Source: Deltaproteobacteria bacterium (GTDB taxonomy: Bacteria > Desulfobacterota > DSM-4660 > Desulfatiglandales > Desulfatiglandaceae). From it: 5,357 nt of DNA. The stretch is from the NCBI GenBank assembly GCA_019314425.1, contig JAFCZI010000184.1, positions 1-5,357 of the forward strand. The letters are read 5' to 3'. Position numbers and translations under genes: made by a program. A model generated the notes under the pieces. It made no database searches, was not told the DNA's origin, and was given only the letters and a program-made list of their open reading frames with translations. Shown in pieces: positions 5,291 to 5,357 of this stretch. Every line of letters begins with the position of its first letter. Position 1 is the first letter of the stretch.

Positions 5291-5305
5291 CCGTTTTTTA
5301 AACGG
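5291..5305. repeat. Small hairpin CCGTTT-TTT-AAACGG
   Basis: A perfect 6-bp stem with a 3-base loop. No T-run follows on either strand, so terminator function is doubtful. It lies three bases upstream of the boxA-like sequence on the plus strand. Confidence 0.4.
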
Positions 5306-5308
5306 ATA

Positions 5309-5320
5309 GCTCTTTGACAA
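5309..5320 (+). promoter_or_regulatory. boxA-like / -35-like motif GCTCTTTGACAA
   Basis: The plus strand reads GCTCTTTGACAATTTT, close to the antitermination boxA of rRNA leaders (GCTCTTTAACAATTTA in E. coli), and also contains a perfect -35 hexamer TTGACA. No -10 hexamer is found 16-18 bases beyond it. The window ends 37 bases later, so whatever it might precede (an rRNA operon, a CRISPR leader or nothing) is not visible. Confidence 0.25.
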
Positions 5321-5357
5321 TTTTAGATGCCACCGGCGACTGCGTGTAACCAATTTT

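Larger units (their letters stand above)
4946..5357. other. Non-coding stretch upstream of the hpnA remnant
   Basis: No open frame on either strand here has recognisable protein motifs, a good ribosome site or plausible composition; the 77-codon plus-strand frame at 5084-5317 looks random. The stretch is comparatively AT-rich in its outer half, has a small inverted repeat TTTTGA/TCAAAA (4998-5003 and 5015-5020) and the hairpin and boxA-like motif listed separately. It should hold the promoter of the hpnA/flavoprotein unit, but I see no clean -35/-10 pair on the minus strand. It could also include debris of a lost gene or an interspersed element. Confidence 0.5.

Noticed and set aside
5084..5317. 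77-codon plus-strand open frame
   Set aside because: No motif, no ribosome site, random-looking composition.

Overview
The window reads as a piece of a Gram-negative, probably sulfate-reducing Desulfobacterota (formerly Deltaproteobacteria) chromosome. This is an inference from protein character: a stand-alone precorrin-2 dehydrogenase next to a CcsA-type cytochrome c assembly protein and HemA, a short MoaE-like protein, and an HpnA-like epimerase remnant. No 16S or other decisive marker is present. Every gene I can support lies on the minus strand, so reading goes from high to low coordinates.

Layout in reading direction. Positions 5357-4946 hold no recognisable gene. Positions 4945-4546 hold a broken hpnA-like sugar-nucleotide epimerase: the first ~46 codons are joined out of frame to the last ~90, and a second in-frame gap with a stop lies near the C-terminus. 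Right after it (4518-4015), with a strong ribosome binding site, is an intact split-barrel flavin-binding protein of the pyridoxamine-phosphate-oxidase-like / UPF0306 (YhbP) type. A 93-bp gap then carries a good sigma70-like promoter whose -10 box is embedded in a perfect 14-bp palindrome.

That promoter faces a tightly packed five-gene unit: sirC (3921-3262), ccsA (3274-2435, overlapping sirC by 13 bp), hemA (2427-1111, 7 bp later), moaE (1071-718) and moaC (699-268). The first three join tetrapyrrole supply (HemA makes glutamate-1-semialdehyde, SirC makes sirohydrochlorin for siroheme, and for heme where the siroheme-dependent route is used) to cytochrome c maturation (CcsA). The last two belong to molybdenum-cofactor synthesis. 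Together they look like a cofactor operon for respiratory redox enzymes. hemC, hemD, moaA and moaD are not in the window.

Beyond the moaC stop codon is the most striking non-coding structure: a 92-bp element (169-260) with perfect 11-bp terminal inverted repeats starting GTAA and perfect 8-bp flanking direct repeats, the hallmarks of a tiny non-autonomous (MITE-like) IS66-type element. One end of its target duplication overlaps the moaC stop codon. Past it, at the low-coordinate edge, a secretion-signal-like peptide begins at 94 and hits an in-frame TGA; the same frame then continues with residues that look like the start of a mature exported protein before the window ends. I found no CRISPR array, tRNA, rRNA gene or clearly new multi-gene system.
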